Part shown: piece after piece, positions 1-9,402 of the stretch
How the letters are laid out: each line of letters opens with the position of its first letter
Numbering within the stretch: the first letter of the stretch is position 1
Assembly (NCBI RefSeq): GCF_000018325.1
Contig: NC_009922.1
Location: 3,038,001-3,102,000 of the forward strand
Length of the DNA stretch: 64,000 nt
Direction: 5' to 3'
Origin: Alkaliphilus oremlandii OhILAs
GTDB taxonomy: Bacteria; Bacillota; Clostridia; Peptostreptococcales; Natronincolaceae
Notes under the pieces: model-generated
Database searches by the model: none
Told to the model about the DNA's origin: nothing
Seen by the model: only the letters and a program-made list of their open reading frames with translations
Made by a program: the position numbers and the translations under genes

Positions 1-1409
1 CCCTTTTTTCCCTCCAGCAAGTTTTTTGCTAGATTCAATATCACGTGTAGAGGTGTTCTTAATTCATGAGATGCCTTTGCTAAAAACTCATCTTTTAGTC
101 GATCGTACCGAATCTGCTTTTCTGAAAGAGCAATGACATTTTGGTAATCCAACTGAAGACGGTGGCTCATTAGCGAGGCGATGCTCAGCATCAGTAGTAA
201 AATCAACAGAACGGCGATGTTTCCCAAGTCGACCTCAAATATGATCTTCAATACCATGATGAACCAATAGGAACACATTGTAGTTATAATGGTCAATATA
301 TATTCTGAAGAATCTGATTTATTATATATTTCCTTTAATAAAATATAAAAAATATGACTGTATCTTACCATTAAAACACCTAAAAAAATAACATGTAAAA
401 ATCTCTTATAAATAAATATAGGGTCATTGGGATTATAACGTAAAATTGCTAAAGCAATAAAAATTATAATAGGAATCTGATGTATCAACTTATTCCTACT
501 GGTATTTTTAAAGAAATAATGGGTAAATTTCGTAAGACAAGCCGTTACCATGATCATGGATGTAACTTGAATTGCAATTCTAGTTTCATAATTATAGTTG
601 TATACCAGATCCAAAACCTGCTCGTTCATAATCGATAAATACATTGCCATAAAGAAACTCATTCCACTGAAATATGCTAAATACGGCTCTTTTTTCCGCT
701 GGGAGTATATAATAAGAAAATGTACACACAAAGTTAAGCAAACTGCAATCATTAATACATCCAATGCACGATCCTTATTGTTGACCTTCATAATGGATTC
801 AAACGTTCCAAATTCAATAGATTTAATGATTCCCCCTACTTTGTAATCATAGTTTGAAACATGAAGGATTAGTTCAATTTCTCTATTTAAGCTATTTCCT
901 GCCCCTACTCTGTATTTGCTATCTCTCTCAAAGTCCTCTCTGTTGATAGAGGAGTTTCCCATGCGAATCGTCGCCTGCCCATTTAAATAAACACGGCTGG
1001 CCATCCGTATGGTTCTCGTCTTGATGGCATATACTCTGTCCTCCGGAACCTTGATAACCAGTCGATAGGTCCCTGCACCATCAGCAGATCCGTCTTCATT
1101 GAGATAGGTATTCCATGGACCGGGAATCTGTACATATTTTTTAATCTGCTCATATTCTCTAAGATCCTTATTCTGTATTCCACTGGGCTCAAGGAAAACC
1201 CCCGGGTAAAATTCCCATTCTCCATCTAATTTAATATTTTTTTTCAGTCCCCACTCCTGAAGGTCCATTCTTCCTTTCTCCGCCTTGGAAGAATCTTCTT
1301 CTTTCCAAAGGTTAATCTTTATCAGATAGAGACCTACGATGAAAATGATGAACAATGAAATTATGATAGATATCCTATACTTTGTTTCTAGTTTTTTACG
1401 TTCCGACAC
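1..1409 (-). CDS. Sensor histidine kinase, 7TM-DISM type (C-terminus beyond window)
   Basis: My translation of the minus strand from a GTG at 1409 stays open to the window edge (about 469 codons). A TM segment lies near residues 10-30. A jelly-roll sensory domain follows, with the pattern LDGEWEFYPG and IPGPWN typical of DISM-type receptors. About seven hydrophobic helices come next, then the start of a HisKA domain containing ASHELRTPLH, whose His is the phospho-acceptor. The ATPase domain is outside the window. The start is supported by AAAGGTGA five bases upstream of GTG. It probably senses an extracellular ligand; the partner regulator is not visible. Confidence 0.85.
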   Translation of the reverse strand, partial: MSERKKLETKYRISIIISLFIIFIVGLYLIKINLWKEEDSSKAEKGRMDLQEWGLKKNIKLDGEWEFYPGVFLEPSGIQNKDLREYEQIKKYVQIPGPWNTYLNEDGSADGAGTYRLVIKVPEDRVYAIKTRTIRMASRVYLNGQATIRMGNSSINREDFERDSKYRVGAGNSLNREIELILHVSNYDYKVGGIIKSIEFGTFESIMKVNNKDRALDVLMIAVCLTLCVHFLIIYSQRKKEPYLAYFSGMSFFMAMYLSIMNEQVLDLVYNYNYETRIAIQVTSMIMVTACLTKFTHYFFKNTSRNKLIHQIPIIIFIALAILRYNPNDPIFIYKRFLHVIFLGVLMVRYSHIFYILLKEIYNKSDSSEYILTIITTMCSYWFIMVLKIIFEVDLGNIAVLLILLLMLSIASLMSHRLQLDYQNVIALSEKQIRYDRLKDEFLAKASHELRTPLHVILNLAKNLLEGKK

Positions 1410-1589
1410 ATAATCACCTTTCTCTATCCATATTAAAAAACATCCTAGTTTATACCGCTAAATCATTATTACCCTGAACTACATTTTACTATCAACGATT
1501 TTGCTCAAAATCAAATCCATTCTCTCCTTTGGGAGTCTTACACCCTACGGAATAGAAAACTCCCTTTAAATTTCATACACCCAAGATAG

Positions 1590-1646
1590 AAAAAAGCCAC
1601 TATTCCCAATGATTCTTTGAATCCTTTCGAGATAGTAGCTTTTTTA
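1590..1646 (-). terminator. Terminator of the M23 peptidase gene
   Basis: Inverted repeat with arms 1590-1604 and 1631-1645 (AAAAAAGC...ACTAT type, one mismatch). It is followed on the minus strand by a T run and lies 23 bases past the stop of the peptidase gene. It may also work from the other side because the A/T tails are symmetric. Confidence 0.7.
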
Positions 1647-1668
1647 TAGAACTATTTAAAATGTCTGT

Positions 1669-3204
1669 TTAATATCTTACAAAACTTTGTGGGTTCACAG
1701 GGGTACCGTTCTTTCTTACCTCAAAGTGAAGATGAACGCCCGTGCTGTTTCCTGTATTTCCCATTTCAGCAATCTTTTGTCCTTTATAGACACGCTCCCC
1801 TTTATTTATCACGATTTTACTATTATGGGCATAATATGTTTGGTATCCATTTTCATGGTCGATAATCACTAGGTTTCCATAGCTTCCCTGTCTACCTGCA
1901 AAGGATACTCTTCCTGCATCTGCTGCCGTAACTGTAGTGCCCTTAGAGGAGGCAATATCAATTCCTGTATGTCTTCTTCCCCATCTCATGCCAAAAGGTG
2001 ATGTCAATCTGCCCCTTGTTGGGTTTGTAAATACACCGGTTGCCATTGTAGCAGGTCTTTCCTTCGTTCCTTGGGCGATAACTCTTGTTTTAGGTTGGGA
2101 GATTATTTTTTCTTCCAAGACTTCCATATTAAGCTCTACACCATTTTCTTTCACAAGATATGCCTTTACTTCACGCTGTCCGTTTTCACCCTGAACGGTT
2201 ATTTTCTTATCTCCTTCATATAAAGAAGGTGTTTTTTCATATTCTGTTTCAAAAGGAATTGCCTCTACAAGTTCTACATATTCCTTCGTTCTTACAGATA
2301 CCAGAGGCTTTGGTACGATTAAACTAAGCTTTTGACCAATTTGTATCTTTTGTGGATTTAAGCCGGGATTTGCTTTTTCTATATCTGACATTTTTAAACC
2401 GTATTTTTGGGCGATGGTCCAAGGATTCTCGCCTTTCATAACCTCATGAATCTTTTCTTCATCTGTGCCTATTGCAATTTTTTGTAACGCCTCTTCAACA
2501 GTTATAATATCGCTCAGCTCTGCACCAACTTCAACGATCTCTACTTTCTCAGCAAATTCAATAGCATCGTATTCCGTTTCTCCCTTCTCTAAAAAAGGAG
2601 CTTTTACATCGGCTAGTATACCTTCTGCCGTTTTACTATCCTTCACAATAGCAACTGTTTCTCCGTTCACTACAATCGCAGCTGCCTTTAGCTGAATATC
2701 TATTTGAGATTTAATGTTTTTTATGATCTCATCCAACTCTGTAATCTGAGCTTTCTTCACCTCTGACTGGACAAAGATTGGCTCTTTATTTAAAACCACA
2801 TCTTGACCAAAGTCTTCTGCTGCTTCACTTTTTACTTGCTCTAGAGCTTGTATGAAGTCCTCTTCTTCCCGAACGATAGCAATTACATTATTATCTACGG
2901 TTATGGTATAGGCTTCCACTGAGCTATTCACCTGAAAATATATACCGGATACTAAAGAAAGGGATAGGGCAGCTCCAACAGCTTTATATCGAAAGTTTTT
3001 GTTGTTCTTAAACTCATTAATGTAAGCTTTAAAGTCTATATTTTTATTGTGCAATTTTTTATAGGATGATTTGTTCTGTGCCTTTTTTACTTGACCCTTT
3101 AATGAAGTCTGATCTATTTTATTTACCTTGCTAGAAATTGCTTTCATCTCTAACACAATCTTGTCGTAAATTTTACTTAACTTATTGATTATGTTATTTT
3201 CCAT
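1669..3204 (-). CDS. LysM/G5/M23 peptidoglycan endopeptidase, membrane anchored
   Basis: 511 aa. A basic N-terminal stretch precedes one TM helix near residues 73-93, so the rest is extracytoplasmic. A LysM domain lies near 255-297 (GENPWTIAQKYG), a G5-like domain near 305-380, and a C-terminal M23 metalloendopeptidase near 405-505. The zinc motifs HTGID and HLHFE are intact. The family cleaves peptide cross-links in peptidoglycan during growth, division or spore formation. AGAGGAG lies eight bases upstream of the ATG. It is single or the last gene of a unit, with a terminator just downstream. The exact physiological role cannot be read from sequence. Confidence 0.9.
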   Translation of the reverse strand: MENNIINKLSKIYDKIVLEMKAISSKVNKIDQTSLKGQVKKAQNKSSYKKLHNKNIDFKAYINEFKNNKNFRYKAVGAALSLSLVSGIYFQVNSSVEAYTITVDNNVIAIVREEEDFIQALEQVKSEAAEDFGQDVVLNKEPIFVQSEVKKAQITELDEIIKNIKSQIDIQLKAAAIVVNGETVAIVKDSKTAEGILADVKAPFLEKGETEYDAIEFAEKVEIVEVGAELSDIITVEEALQKIAIGTDEEKIHEVMKGENPWTIAQKYGLKMSDIEKANPGLNPQKIQIGQKLSLIVPKPLVSVRTKEYVELVEAIPFETEYEKTPSLYEGDKKITVQGENGQREVKAYLVKENGVELNMEVLEEKIISQPKTRVIAQGTKERPATMATGVFTNPTRGRLTSPFGMRWGRRHTGIDIASSKGTTVTAADAGRVSFAGRQGSYGNLVIIDHENGYQTYYAHNSKIVINKGERVYKGQKIAEMGNTGNSTGVHLHFEVRKNGTPVNPQSFVRY

Positions 3205-3424
3205 ATGTAAATCTCCTCTCAGAGTGTCTGTTTATATCAACACTTCTTGATTTAATTTTCTTTGGATACTCTAAAATTTCTGTAATCATTTTGTAACAAT
3301 CCTTCTCCATTATAGCACAAAAAAATTAATTTCAATACCCAAAATTGTATTTTTTTAAACATATATTATAAGATTTTTTTGGCCATAATTCTAGTTTATA
3401 CTAATTATGAGATATTATTCTATA

Positions 3425-4927
3425 TTATTTGTTTAGCCACTCAGAGAAGAGATCCTTTAAATCTGACGTTGAGTTTTTTTGTACAACATTATAAAAATCC
3501 TCTGTGGTGGCATTTTTAAATTGGAAGGCCTCATAATATTCTCTCATGGCCTTGATAAAACTTTCATCTCCCATCTGCTGCCTCAGCTCCTCCAGAAACA
3601 TAGCACCCTTACTATAAACGATGCTGCTATATTCCAAAGCGTCTTCAAATTCCTTCAGACTTCTTAAAATATGATCCTCTTTTCCCTTTCGAGCTTTCCC
3701 AAGCGCTTCATACTGTTTTTTGATCATTTTATCGTACACTTCATCTTTTACTGTATCTCCGTATTTTTCCTCGAAATATAGAAGTGTGGCATATTCCGTT
3801 AATGCTTCGTCCAGCCATGGTTCTGTAATTTCATTGTTCCCGACGATACCATACCACCATTGATGGGCGACCTCATGGGCAATTACGTATTCTAAAGGGA
3901 AATTTTCCTTTACTTCATAAAGCTCTTGACTAATTAAAACAATATTGGGGTATTCCATTCCCCCTATAAAAAAGTCACTGGCTACGATGGATAATTGTTC
4001 ATAGGGATATTTTCCAAATAATTGATTAAATATAGCCAAAGAGTCCATGCCATATTTCAATGCCTCTTCTTTTTTCTGTCCACCAATGGTATAGGATAGA
4101 ACCTCTATATCCTCTACCAAACCTTTACTTACGGTAAAATTCTCGCTCAATACAATGGCAAAATCCCTTACATTATTGGCATTAATTTTGTAAGTCTTAC
4201 TTTTATTGCCATCGGATACCTTAATAATATTCCCAGTAGTCGCTAATTTATATTCTTCTGGAATCGTAAAATTCACACTATATTCTGCGGTTTTACTGTA
4301 GAATGGGTCGCCAATGGCGTAGTAAGGCTCCAAATTCCATCCATTTTTATCGAATACCGATAGAATTGGATACCAATTTGCAATGTTGACTGTGTTCTCC
4401 CCATATCCCATTCGACCTACGGCGTTCGGTAGCTTTACTTCAAAGTCAATGGTAAGCGCTATCCTTTCACCCGGTTTGATCGGTTCCTTCGGTGTGACCC
4501 TTAAATTTGTGTCACCTTTTCCCATGATCCGATAGTCCACCTTATTCTTTCCTTCTACCACACTGTGGATCTTAATCCATCCCTTATCAAAGCCGTTGGG
4601 GTATGCTCTTACCATATCACCACGCTGAAAAGGTGCTGTTTTACTATCCTTAAAGGCATTGGGATATAAATGGAAATAGATGCTCTCTACTTCATTGTCA
4701 CTGGTATTTTCATAAGAAGTATGTTGCTGCCCTCTAATGATTCGATCTTCCTTACTGAAAACAGCATTGATCGTATATTCTGCGATCTCCTTGTGCTGTG
4801 TAACGGTGTTAAAAACTCGCTGTACCTGGCCTGTATTCCAAATAAAATTCAATACCACTGGAATTAAAAAAACAACCAATACGATCCCCCATAGATAGAG
4901 TTTTTTTCTCAGCTTTATTTGATACAT
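3425..4927 (-). CDS. Membrane-anchored M1 family metallopeptidase
   Basis: 500 aa. An N-terminal TM helix (about residues 10-30) is followed by an extracytoplasmic aminopeptidase-N-like fold. The exopeptidase motif GGMEYPN precedes the zinc motif HEVAH (His351, Glu352, His355). The third ligand follows in DEALTEYA, so the catalytic set HExxH-x18-E is complete. It lacks the long C-terminal HEAT-like domain of classic aminopeptidase N, as is usual for short bacterial M1 proteins. The start is supported by GAAGGAGGTGAAGGGCG before ATG. It is divergent from the replication genes that start at 5.1 kb. The substrate is unknown. Confidence 0.88.
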   Translation of the reverse strand: MYQIKLRKKLYLWGIVLVVFLIPVVLNFIWNTGQVQRVFNTVTQHKEIAEYTINAVFSKEDRIIRGQQHTSYENTSDNEVESIYFHLYPNAFKDSKTAPFQRGDMVRAYPNGFDKGWIKIHSVVEGKNKVDYRIMGKGDTNLRVTPKEPIKPGERIALTIDFEVKLPNAVGRMGYGENTVNIANWYPILSVFDKNGWNLEPYYAIGDPFYSKTAEYSVNFTIPEEYKLATTGNIIKVSDGNKSKTYKINANNVRDFAIVLSENFTVSKGLVEDIEVLSYTIGGQKKEEALKYGMDSLAIFNQLFGKYPYEQLSIVASDFFIGGMEYPNIVLISQELYEVKENFPLEYVIAHEVAHQWWYGIVGNNEITEPWLDEALTEYATLLYFEEKYGDTVKDEVYDKMIKKQYEALGKARKGKEDHILRSLKEFEDALEYSSIVYSKGAMFLEELRQQMGDESFIKAMREYYEAFQFKNATTEDFYNVVQKNSTSDLKDLFSEWLNK

Positions 4928-5094
4928 CGCCCTTCACCTCCTTCAAAATCGCTGTAAAGCATAGTGCGTATTCATTGCTTCACATTCCCTATTCCTATTA
5001 AATTTTATTACTTACTTTTTGTTTTATTCCAAAATTATAAATGTCCCCAGATATGATATAATTAAACTATAAGTTCAATTAAAACGGAGTGATG

Positions 5095-6189
5095 ATGATG
5101 AGTTTTATTAAAGGAAATACCTCTATTGACTTGGGAGATACCCCCATTGAAAATATTTTTATAGATGTTTATATGCCCATGACCAACGGTACCTTTGTAC
5201 AGGTATACTTACTTGGATATAAGTATGCCTTCGATCGAGACCCCAATATGGAGGTCAGCAATCTATCCATTGCAAAACATCTGAATATTCCACTGTCCGA
5301 TGTTTTGTCCGCATGGGACTTCTGGGAAAGCAAGAAAATCATTGTGAAGCATCCATCGGATGATGGGGATGAAAATAACTATAAGGTTGAATTTGTTAAT
5401 TTGAAGCAACTTTATATCGATAATAATTATAAGCCAACCTATGCTATTTCTTCTGAGGAAAGCACTGCCTCACAAAAACCATCGACCTACACCTGCTCTC
5501 CTGAGGACTTACTGGAAGCAAATAAGGTGCCCGAAATTCGAGCGCTGTTTGTGGAGATTCGAAAAATAATCGCAAGGGAATTACAGCCCAATGAAATGTC
5601 TAAAATCATAGAGCTGATTAAACGATATAATGTGGATACCCCTTTAATTGCAGAGGCTTTTCGCTATTCTAAGGAACAGGGGAAGGCAAGACATATTTTA
5701 AGCTTTGCGTCCGGTGTGATTCGGAACTGGTACGATCAGGGAATTTTTACAGTGGAGGAGCTCAATGATCATCTTGGAAAGCAAAGTCAGCGGTACGAAA
5801 TCTACAACAAGGTCTTTAAGTCCTTAGGCTTTGCATCGAGAGGTCCTTCTGAGGCAGAAAAGAAGATTATGGATAGCTGGGTGGATCAGTTCCATTTCAC
5901 CATTGATGTAATTTTAGCTGCCTGCCAAAACTCCAGCAAAACATCGAACCCTAGTATTAACTACATCCATGCCATATTAAAAAGCTGGTACGAAAGTGGC
6001 ATCAAAGAAGTCGGTGACATCGAAAGACTGGATAAAATAGAACGAAAATCTACTTCCAGTAAGCCCGTTCAGGCGGCCAATAAGATAAAAACCAAGTTCC
6101 ATTTAGCTAAAAGCCGAGGGGATAAGTACACCGCAGACGAGCTAGAAGCCCTCATATTAAATAACCAAAAAAATAAACTAAATCGCTAG
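5095..6189 (+). CDS. DnaD-domain replication initiation/restart protein
   Basis: About 364 aa. The N-terminal part (about 1-110) resembles the winged-helix DnaD/DnaB-type primosomal domain. Two DnaD C-terminal domain-like segments follow, near 150-225 and 235-320; the second has the signature-like segment SINYIHAILKSWYESGI. A basic tail ends the protein. In Firmicutes such proteins help load the replicative helicase at origins and restart sites. Several starts are stacked (GTG 5089, ATG 5092, 5095, 5098). GGAG at 5086-5089 excludes the first and favours 5095 or 5098. An extended -10 (TGATATAAT, ending 5062) lies upstream. The helicase-loader gene follows 12 bases downstream and is surely co-transcribed. 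Confidence 0.88.
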   Translation: MMSFIKGNTSIDLGDTPIENIFIDVYMPMTNGTFVQVYLLGYKYAFDRDPNMEVSNLSIAKHLNIPLSDVLSAWDFWESKKIIVKHPSDDGDENNYKVEFVNLKQLYIDNNYKPTYAISSEESTASQKPSTYTCSPEDLLEANKVPEIRALFVEIRKIIARELQPNEMSKIIELIKRYNVDTPLIAEAFRYSKEQGKARHILSFASGVIRNWYDQGIFTVEELNDHLGKQSQRYEIYNKVFKSLGFASRGPSEAEKKIMDSWVDQFHFTIDVILAACQNSSKTSNPSINYIHAILKSWYESGIKEVGDIERLDKIERKSTSSKPVQAANKIKTKFHLAKSRGDKYTADELEALILNNQKNKLNR

Positions 6190-6201
6190 GAGGTCTTTTG
6201 T

Positions 6202-7182
6202 TTGATTGAACAATTTGTGCAAGAGATTTTAAGAGAATACGAAATAAAACGAAATGCTGCAAGAGCTTCTAGGGAAAAACGGATCCAAGAAGTCTATCAT
6301 AGGATTCCAAGAATACAGGAAATCGATGGAGAGTTAAATAAGACAGGTATTTCCATTTCAAGAGCCTTAATTAAAGGCGTAGACGACCCAGAAAAAACCG
6401 TAGCCTCTTTTAAAGAGTATTTGGACCAGCTAAAAAGAGAACGAGCCATCCTATTGACGGAGAATAATATTCCTATGCAATACTTAGACGAGAACTTTAG
6501 CTGTAATGAATGTAGGGATACTGGTTTTACCCAAGGAGGACAAAAGTGCAAATGCTTTAAGCAGCAACTGATAACGAAAGCCTACGATATGTCCAATTTG
6601 TCCAATGTACTGAAAAAGGAAAATTTTAAAACCTTCAATTTAAGCTTGTTTTCTGATGAACCCTTTGATGGACAATCCTTAAGCCCGAAACAGAACATGT
6701 TGGATATTCTGAATGTGTCCGAGGGCTTCGTATTTAATTTCGAGGAGAACAATGAGGAAAATCTTTTGTTCTATGGAGAAACAGGCCTAGGAAAAACCTT
6801 TTTGACCAACTGTATCGCAAAGGCGCTCCTGGATCGGGGTAAAATTGTGATTTACCAGACTTCATTTAAGCTTTTAGAGATATTGGAAGATCTTCGATTC
6901 AATAACGATACGAAGGATCGCACAAAATACAATCTATTATTCGAGGCCGATCTTCTAATCATCGATGACCTAGGAACCGAAATGACCAATACCTTTACCA
7001 ATAGTGAGATTTTTAATATTATTAACAGTCGATTATTATCGAATAAGAAAACCATCGTATCCACCAATCTCTCTCCTAAGGAAATGATGGATCGGTACGA
7101 CGATCGTATATTTTCTAGACTTTTTTCTAAGTTTACCGTTTTACATTTCTACGGCAAAGATTTACGGTGGGAAACTCGATAG
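6202..7182 (+). CDS. DnaI/DnaC-type helicase loader ATPase
   Basis: 326 aa, TTG start, with AGGAGG overlapping the upstream gene's stop codon. An N-terminal helical region (1-90) precedes a Cys cluster (CNECRDTG...CKC) like the zinc-binding segment of DnaI. The AAA+ domain follows, with Walker A GETGLGKT and Walker B LLIIDDLGTE. Family role: an ATP-dependent loader that places hexameric DnaB on DNA. The pairing with the DnaD-like gene upstream and with dnaB on the opposite strand 0.8 kb away supports a helicase-loading function. The strict name dnaI is withheld because clostridial loaders are often annotated dnaC-like. Confidence 0.88.
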   Translation: MIEQFVQEILREYEIKRNAARASREKRIQEVYHRIPRIQEIDGELNKTGISISRALIKGVDDPEKTVASFKEYLDQLKRERAILLTENNIPMQYLDENFSCNECRDTGFTQGGQKCKCFKQQLITKAYDMSNLSNVLKKENFKTFNLSLFSDEPFDGQSLSPKQNMLDILNVSEGFVFNFEENNEENLLFYGETGLGKTFLTNCIAKALLDRGKIVIYQTSFKLLEILEDLRFNNDTKDRTKYNLLFEADLLIIDDLGTEMTNTFTNSEIFNIINSRLLSNKKTIVSTNLSPKEMMDRYDDRIFSRLFSKFTVLHFYGKDLRWETR

Positions 7183-7190
7183 ATATATAC

Positions 7191-7240
7191 AAAAAGGATT
7201 TCCTCTGTGGATAGTTATCCACAGAGGAAATCCTTTTTGT
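7191..7240. terminator. 23-bp perfect hairpin, bidirectional terminator that includes DnaA boxes
   Basis: Arms 7191-7213 and 7216-7238 are perfect complements with a two-base centre and A/T tails on both sides. It follows the loader gene's stop by eight bases. The centre contains TTATCCACA (7215-7223), a consensus DnaA box, and an 8/9 mirror copy (7206-7214). Confidence 0.8.
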
Positions 7241-7344
7241 TTTCTACCTAATTTCCGAATAATCCACATATTTCTGAAAATACTTCAAAATTATACACAA
7301 AATACCGAGCTTATGCACAGATGTTCGGTGGATAATGTGTATAA
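7206..7344. other. DnaA-box cluster in a convergent intergenic region
   Basis: Four exact matches to TTATNCACA: 7215-7223 (+), 7291-7299 (+), 7311-7319 (+) and 7336-7344 (-). Three more 9-mers match 8 of 9: 7206-7214 (-), 7260-7268 (+) and 7327-7335 (-). All lie within 139 bp between two convergent genes, so promoter control is unlikely. It sits between a helicase-loader gene and the dnaB side. In Bacillus similar clusters outside oriC bind DnaA and modulate initiation. Binding here is inferred. Confidence 0.6.
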
Positions 7345-7349
7345 CTTAG

Positions 7350-7952
7350 TTATTTATTCAAGAGTTTCTGGTACTGATTCTTCGTAATCGCCATATTGAT
7401 GAATTGACATTTTAATACCCTTTTTTCCTTTTTAAAAAAATGTCGATAGGGTACAAAGTAGTCATCCATAAAAATGGGCAGACTTTGATCTTCAAATTCA
7501 TCCCAAACAATGCCCTTGGATTCAAATCCACACTTTTCATAGCAGCGCTGCGCTCTTTTATTAAAAATAGAGACCTTTAAGTTCAGCGTCTTCATTTTCA
7601 TCTCTTCAAAATAATATGTCAAAAAAGCTTTGATTCCTTCCGTTCCATAGCCCTGATTCACCTTGCTCGGATCGAAAACAATGCCAAGGTCACTGGTCCT
7701 CCGGAAAATTTTCACATTTCTCAAAGCAATATATCCTACCAATTCATCCTCATTATTAAAAACGACAAAGCACCGTCTCGTAAAGGATAATGCTTTGGTC
7801 TTATACCAATAATCTCTCTCCATTTGATTCATTTGTGGAAAGTTATAGCAGTAGAATAGGGGGTCCGTATGTCTTCCCCAGTCATGCATCCTATCTACAT
7901 CACTTCTTTCCAACTTTTTTATATAAATATTCTGCCCTTTTGCAACTATCAT
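7350..7952 (-). CDS. GNAT family N-acetyltransferase (RimJ/RimL-like)
   Basis: About 200 aa. It reads as an Acetyltransf_3-type GNAT fold: an N-terminal strand IYIKKLERSD, the central VGYIALRNV segment, the acetyl-CoA loop region near NQGYGTEGI, and YEKCGFESKG at the C-terminal end. The start at 7952 (MIVAKG) has GGTGGGGG at good spacing. A more upstream ATG at 7967 lacks one. It starts 18 bases past the dnaB stop and probably follows dnaB in transcription. The substrate is unknown. Confidence 0.8.
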   Translation of the reverse strand: MIVAKGQNIYIKKLERSDVDRMHDWGRHTDPLFYCYNFPQMNQMERDYWYKTKALSFTRRCFVVFNNEDELVGYIALRNVKIFRRTSDLGIVFDPSKVNQGYGTEGIKAFLTYYFEEMKMKTLNLKVSIFNKRAQRCYEKCGFESKGIVWDEFEDQSLPIFMDDYFVPYRHFFKKEKRVLKCQFINMAITKNQYQKLLNK

Positions 7953-7970
7953 ACGATCCCCCACCATATA

Positions 7971-9314
7971 CTATGCATCTCTATATTTTTCGTAGTCCAA
8001 GAATTTTTGGAACTGACCCAACCAAAATAAGTCTACAGTTCCAGTTTCTCCATGACGATGCTTTGCAATGATTACTTCCCCTACATTTTTTTTATCGCTG
8101 TCCGGATGGTAGTACTCATCACGATATAAAAACATAACTAAGTCGGCATCCTGCTCGATGGCTCCAGATTCCCTCAGATCCGATAAGATCGGTCGATGGT
8201 CTGCTCTCAGCTCCGGAGCACGAGATAACTGGGATAGAGCGATTACAGGACAATCCAGCTCTTTGGCCATTATCTTCAGGTTCCTAGAAATCGAAGCGAT
8301 TTCCTGTTGCCTACTCTCACTTCTTCCTTCCCCTTCCATCAATTGCAGGTAGTCAATTAAAACAAGGTCCAATCCCTTTTCCATCTTTAACCGTCTACAT
8401 TTAGATCGCATCTCCATGACGGAGATCCCCGGTGTATCGTCAAAATAAATTTTCGATTGGGACAGAGGCGCCATGGCCCCTGCAATTTTTGCCCATTCCT
8501 CTTCGTTGAGGTTTCCAATCTGTATTTTTCCCAGGTCCACCATTGCTTCAGCAGCCAACATTCTGAGCATTAATTGCTCCTTGGACATCTCTAAACTGAA
8601 TATGGCAACGGAAGCCCCTGCTTTAATGGCAGCGTTTTGAGCTAGGTTCAGAGAAAATGCAGATTTTCCCATGGCCGGTCTCGCTGCAACCAAGATTAAA
8701 TCCGTTCGATGAAAGCCGCTTAATTTTTTATCCAAATCCATAAAACCCGTCGTCAACCCTGTGATGCCTTTTTTGTTTTCATAAAGCTCTTCTATCTTAT
8801 CAAAGGTATCGGATAAAAGCTCTCGAATATGAGTAAAGCCTTCATTGGATCGATCCTGTGAAATATCGTAGATGCTCTTTTGCGCCTGTTCTATGACATC
8901 TAAGACCTCCACATCACTACTGTATCCTAGATGAATAATATCCTGTGAAGATTTAATCAGCTTTCGCAACAAGGACTTTCTCTCTACGATTTCTGCATAG
9001 TATCGTACATTGGAAGTAATCGGCACACCTGAAGCCAAGCTCGTTAAGTATGGAATGCCACCGATTGCATCTAATTTTTCTCTTTTTTTAAGCTCCTCTG
9101 TCAATGTGACCAAGTCCACTGGTTCATTCCGATTAAATAAGTCATACATAGCCTCAAAAATTTCTTTATGAGCTTCCTTATAAAAGTCCGAACCCCTTAA
9201 AAATTCTAAAACGATGATGATGGCTTCTCTATCTAATAACATAGACCCTAGAACGGATTGCTCTGCTTCTATGCTGTTCGGTGGCACTTTATTTATTAAT
9301 TTCAAATCTTCCAT
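7971..9314 (-). CDS. dnaB: Replicative DNA helicase DnaB
   Basis: 447 aa, full family length. The N-terminal collar domain (about 10-115) begins with PPNSIEAEQSVLGSMLLD. The RecA-like C-terminal domain has Walker A ARPAMGKS, the motif LVLIDYLQLM and the H4-region segment LSQLSRAPE. It is the hexameric 5'-3' helicase of the replisome (named dnaC in Bacillus). It lies downstream of yybS-gdpP-rplI, the conserved Firmicutes order, and across from the probable loader genes at 5.1-7.2 kb. Confidence 0.97.
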   Translation of the reverse strand: MEDLKLINKVPPNSIEAEQSVLGSMLLDREAIIIVLEFLRGSDFYKEAHKEIFEAMYDLFNRNEPVDLVTLTEELKKREKLDAIGGIPYLTSLASGVPITSNVRYYAEIVERKSLLRKLIKSSQDIIHLGYSSDVEVLDVIEQAQKSIYDISQDRSNEGFTHIRELLSDTFDKIEELYENKKGITGLTTGFMDLDKKLSGFHRTDLILVAARPAMGKSAFSLNLAQNAAIKAGASVAIFSLEMSKEQLMLRMLAAEAMVDLGKIQIGNLNEEEWAKIAGAMAPLSQSKIYFDDTPGISVMEMRSKCRRLKMEKGLDLVLIDYLQLMEGEGRSESRQQEIASISRNLKIMAKELDCPVIALSQLSRAPELRADHRPILSDLRESGAIEQDADLVMFLYRDEYYHPDSDKKNVGEVIIAKHRHGETGTVDLFWLGQFQKFLDYEKYRDA

Positions 9315-9350
9315 TGTAACCCTCCTACATCCTGTGTTCCTTTTAGAATA

Positions 9351-9373
9351 AAAAAGCAGCTAAGCTGCTTTTT
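9351..9373 (-). terminator. Small terminator/attenuator between rplI and dnaB
   Basis: AAAAAGCAG and CTGCTTTTT arms (9351-9359, 9365-9373) around CTAAG, with a T run on the minus strand. It is short, so partial read-through from rplI into dnaB is likely. Confidence 0.6.
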
Positions 9374-9402
9374 ACTTCCTCAACATACAAACGGTCATTG
9401 TC

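Noticed and set aside
983..1225. 80-codon minus-strand frame
   Set aside because: It lies inside the longer kinase frame in a different phase; the kinase reading has clear domains and a ribosome-binding site.
7206..7344. The chromosomal origin itself
   Set aside because: DnaA boxes are dense, but dnaA/dnaN and rpmH are not in the window and no AT-rich unwinding element with DnaA-trio motifs is clear; left as a cluster.
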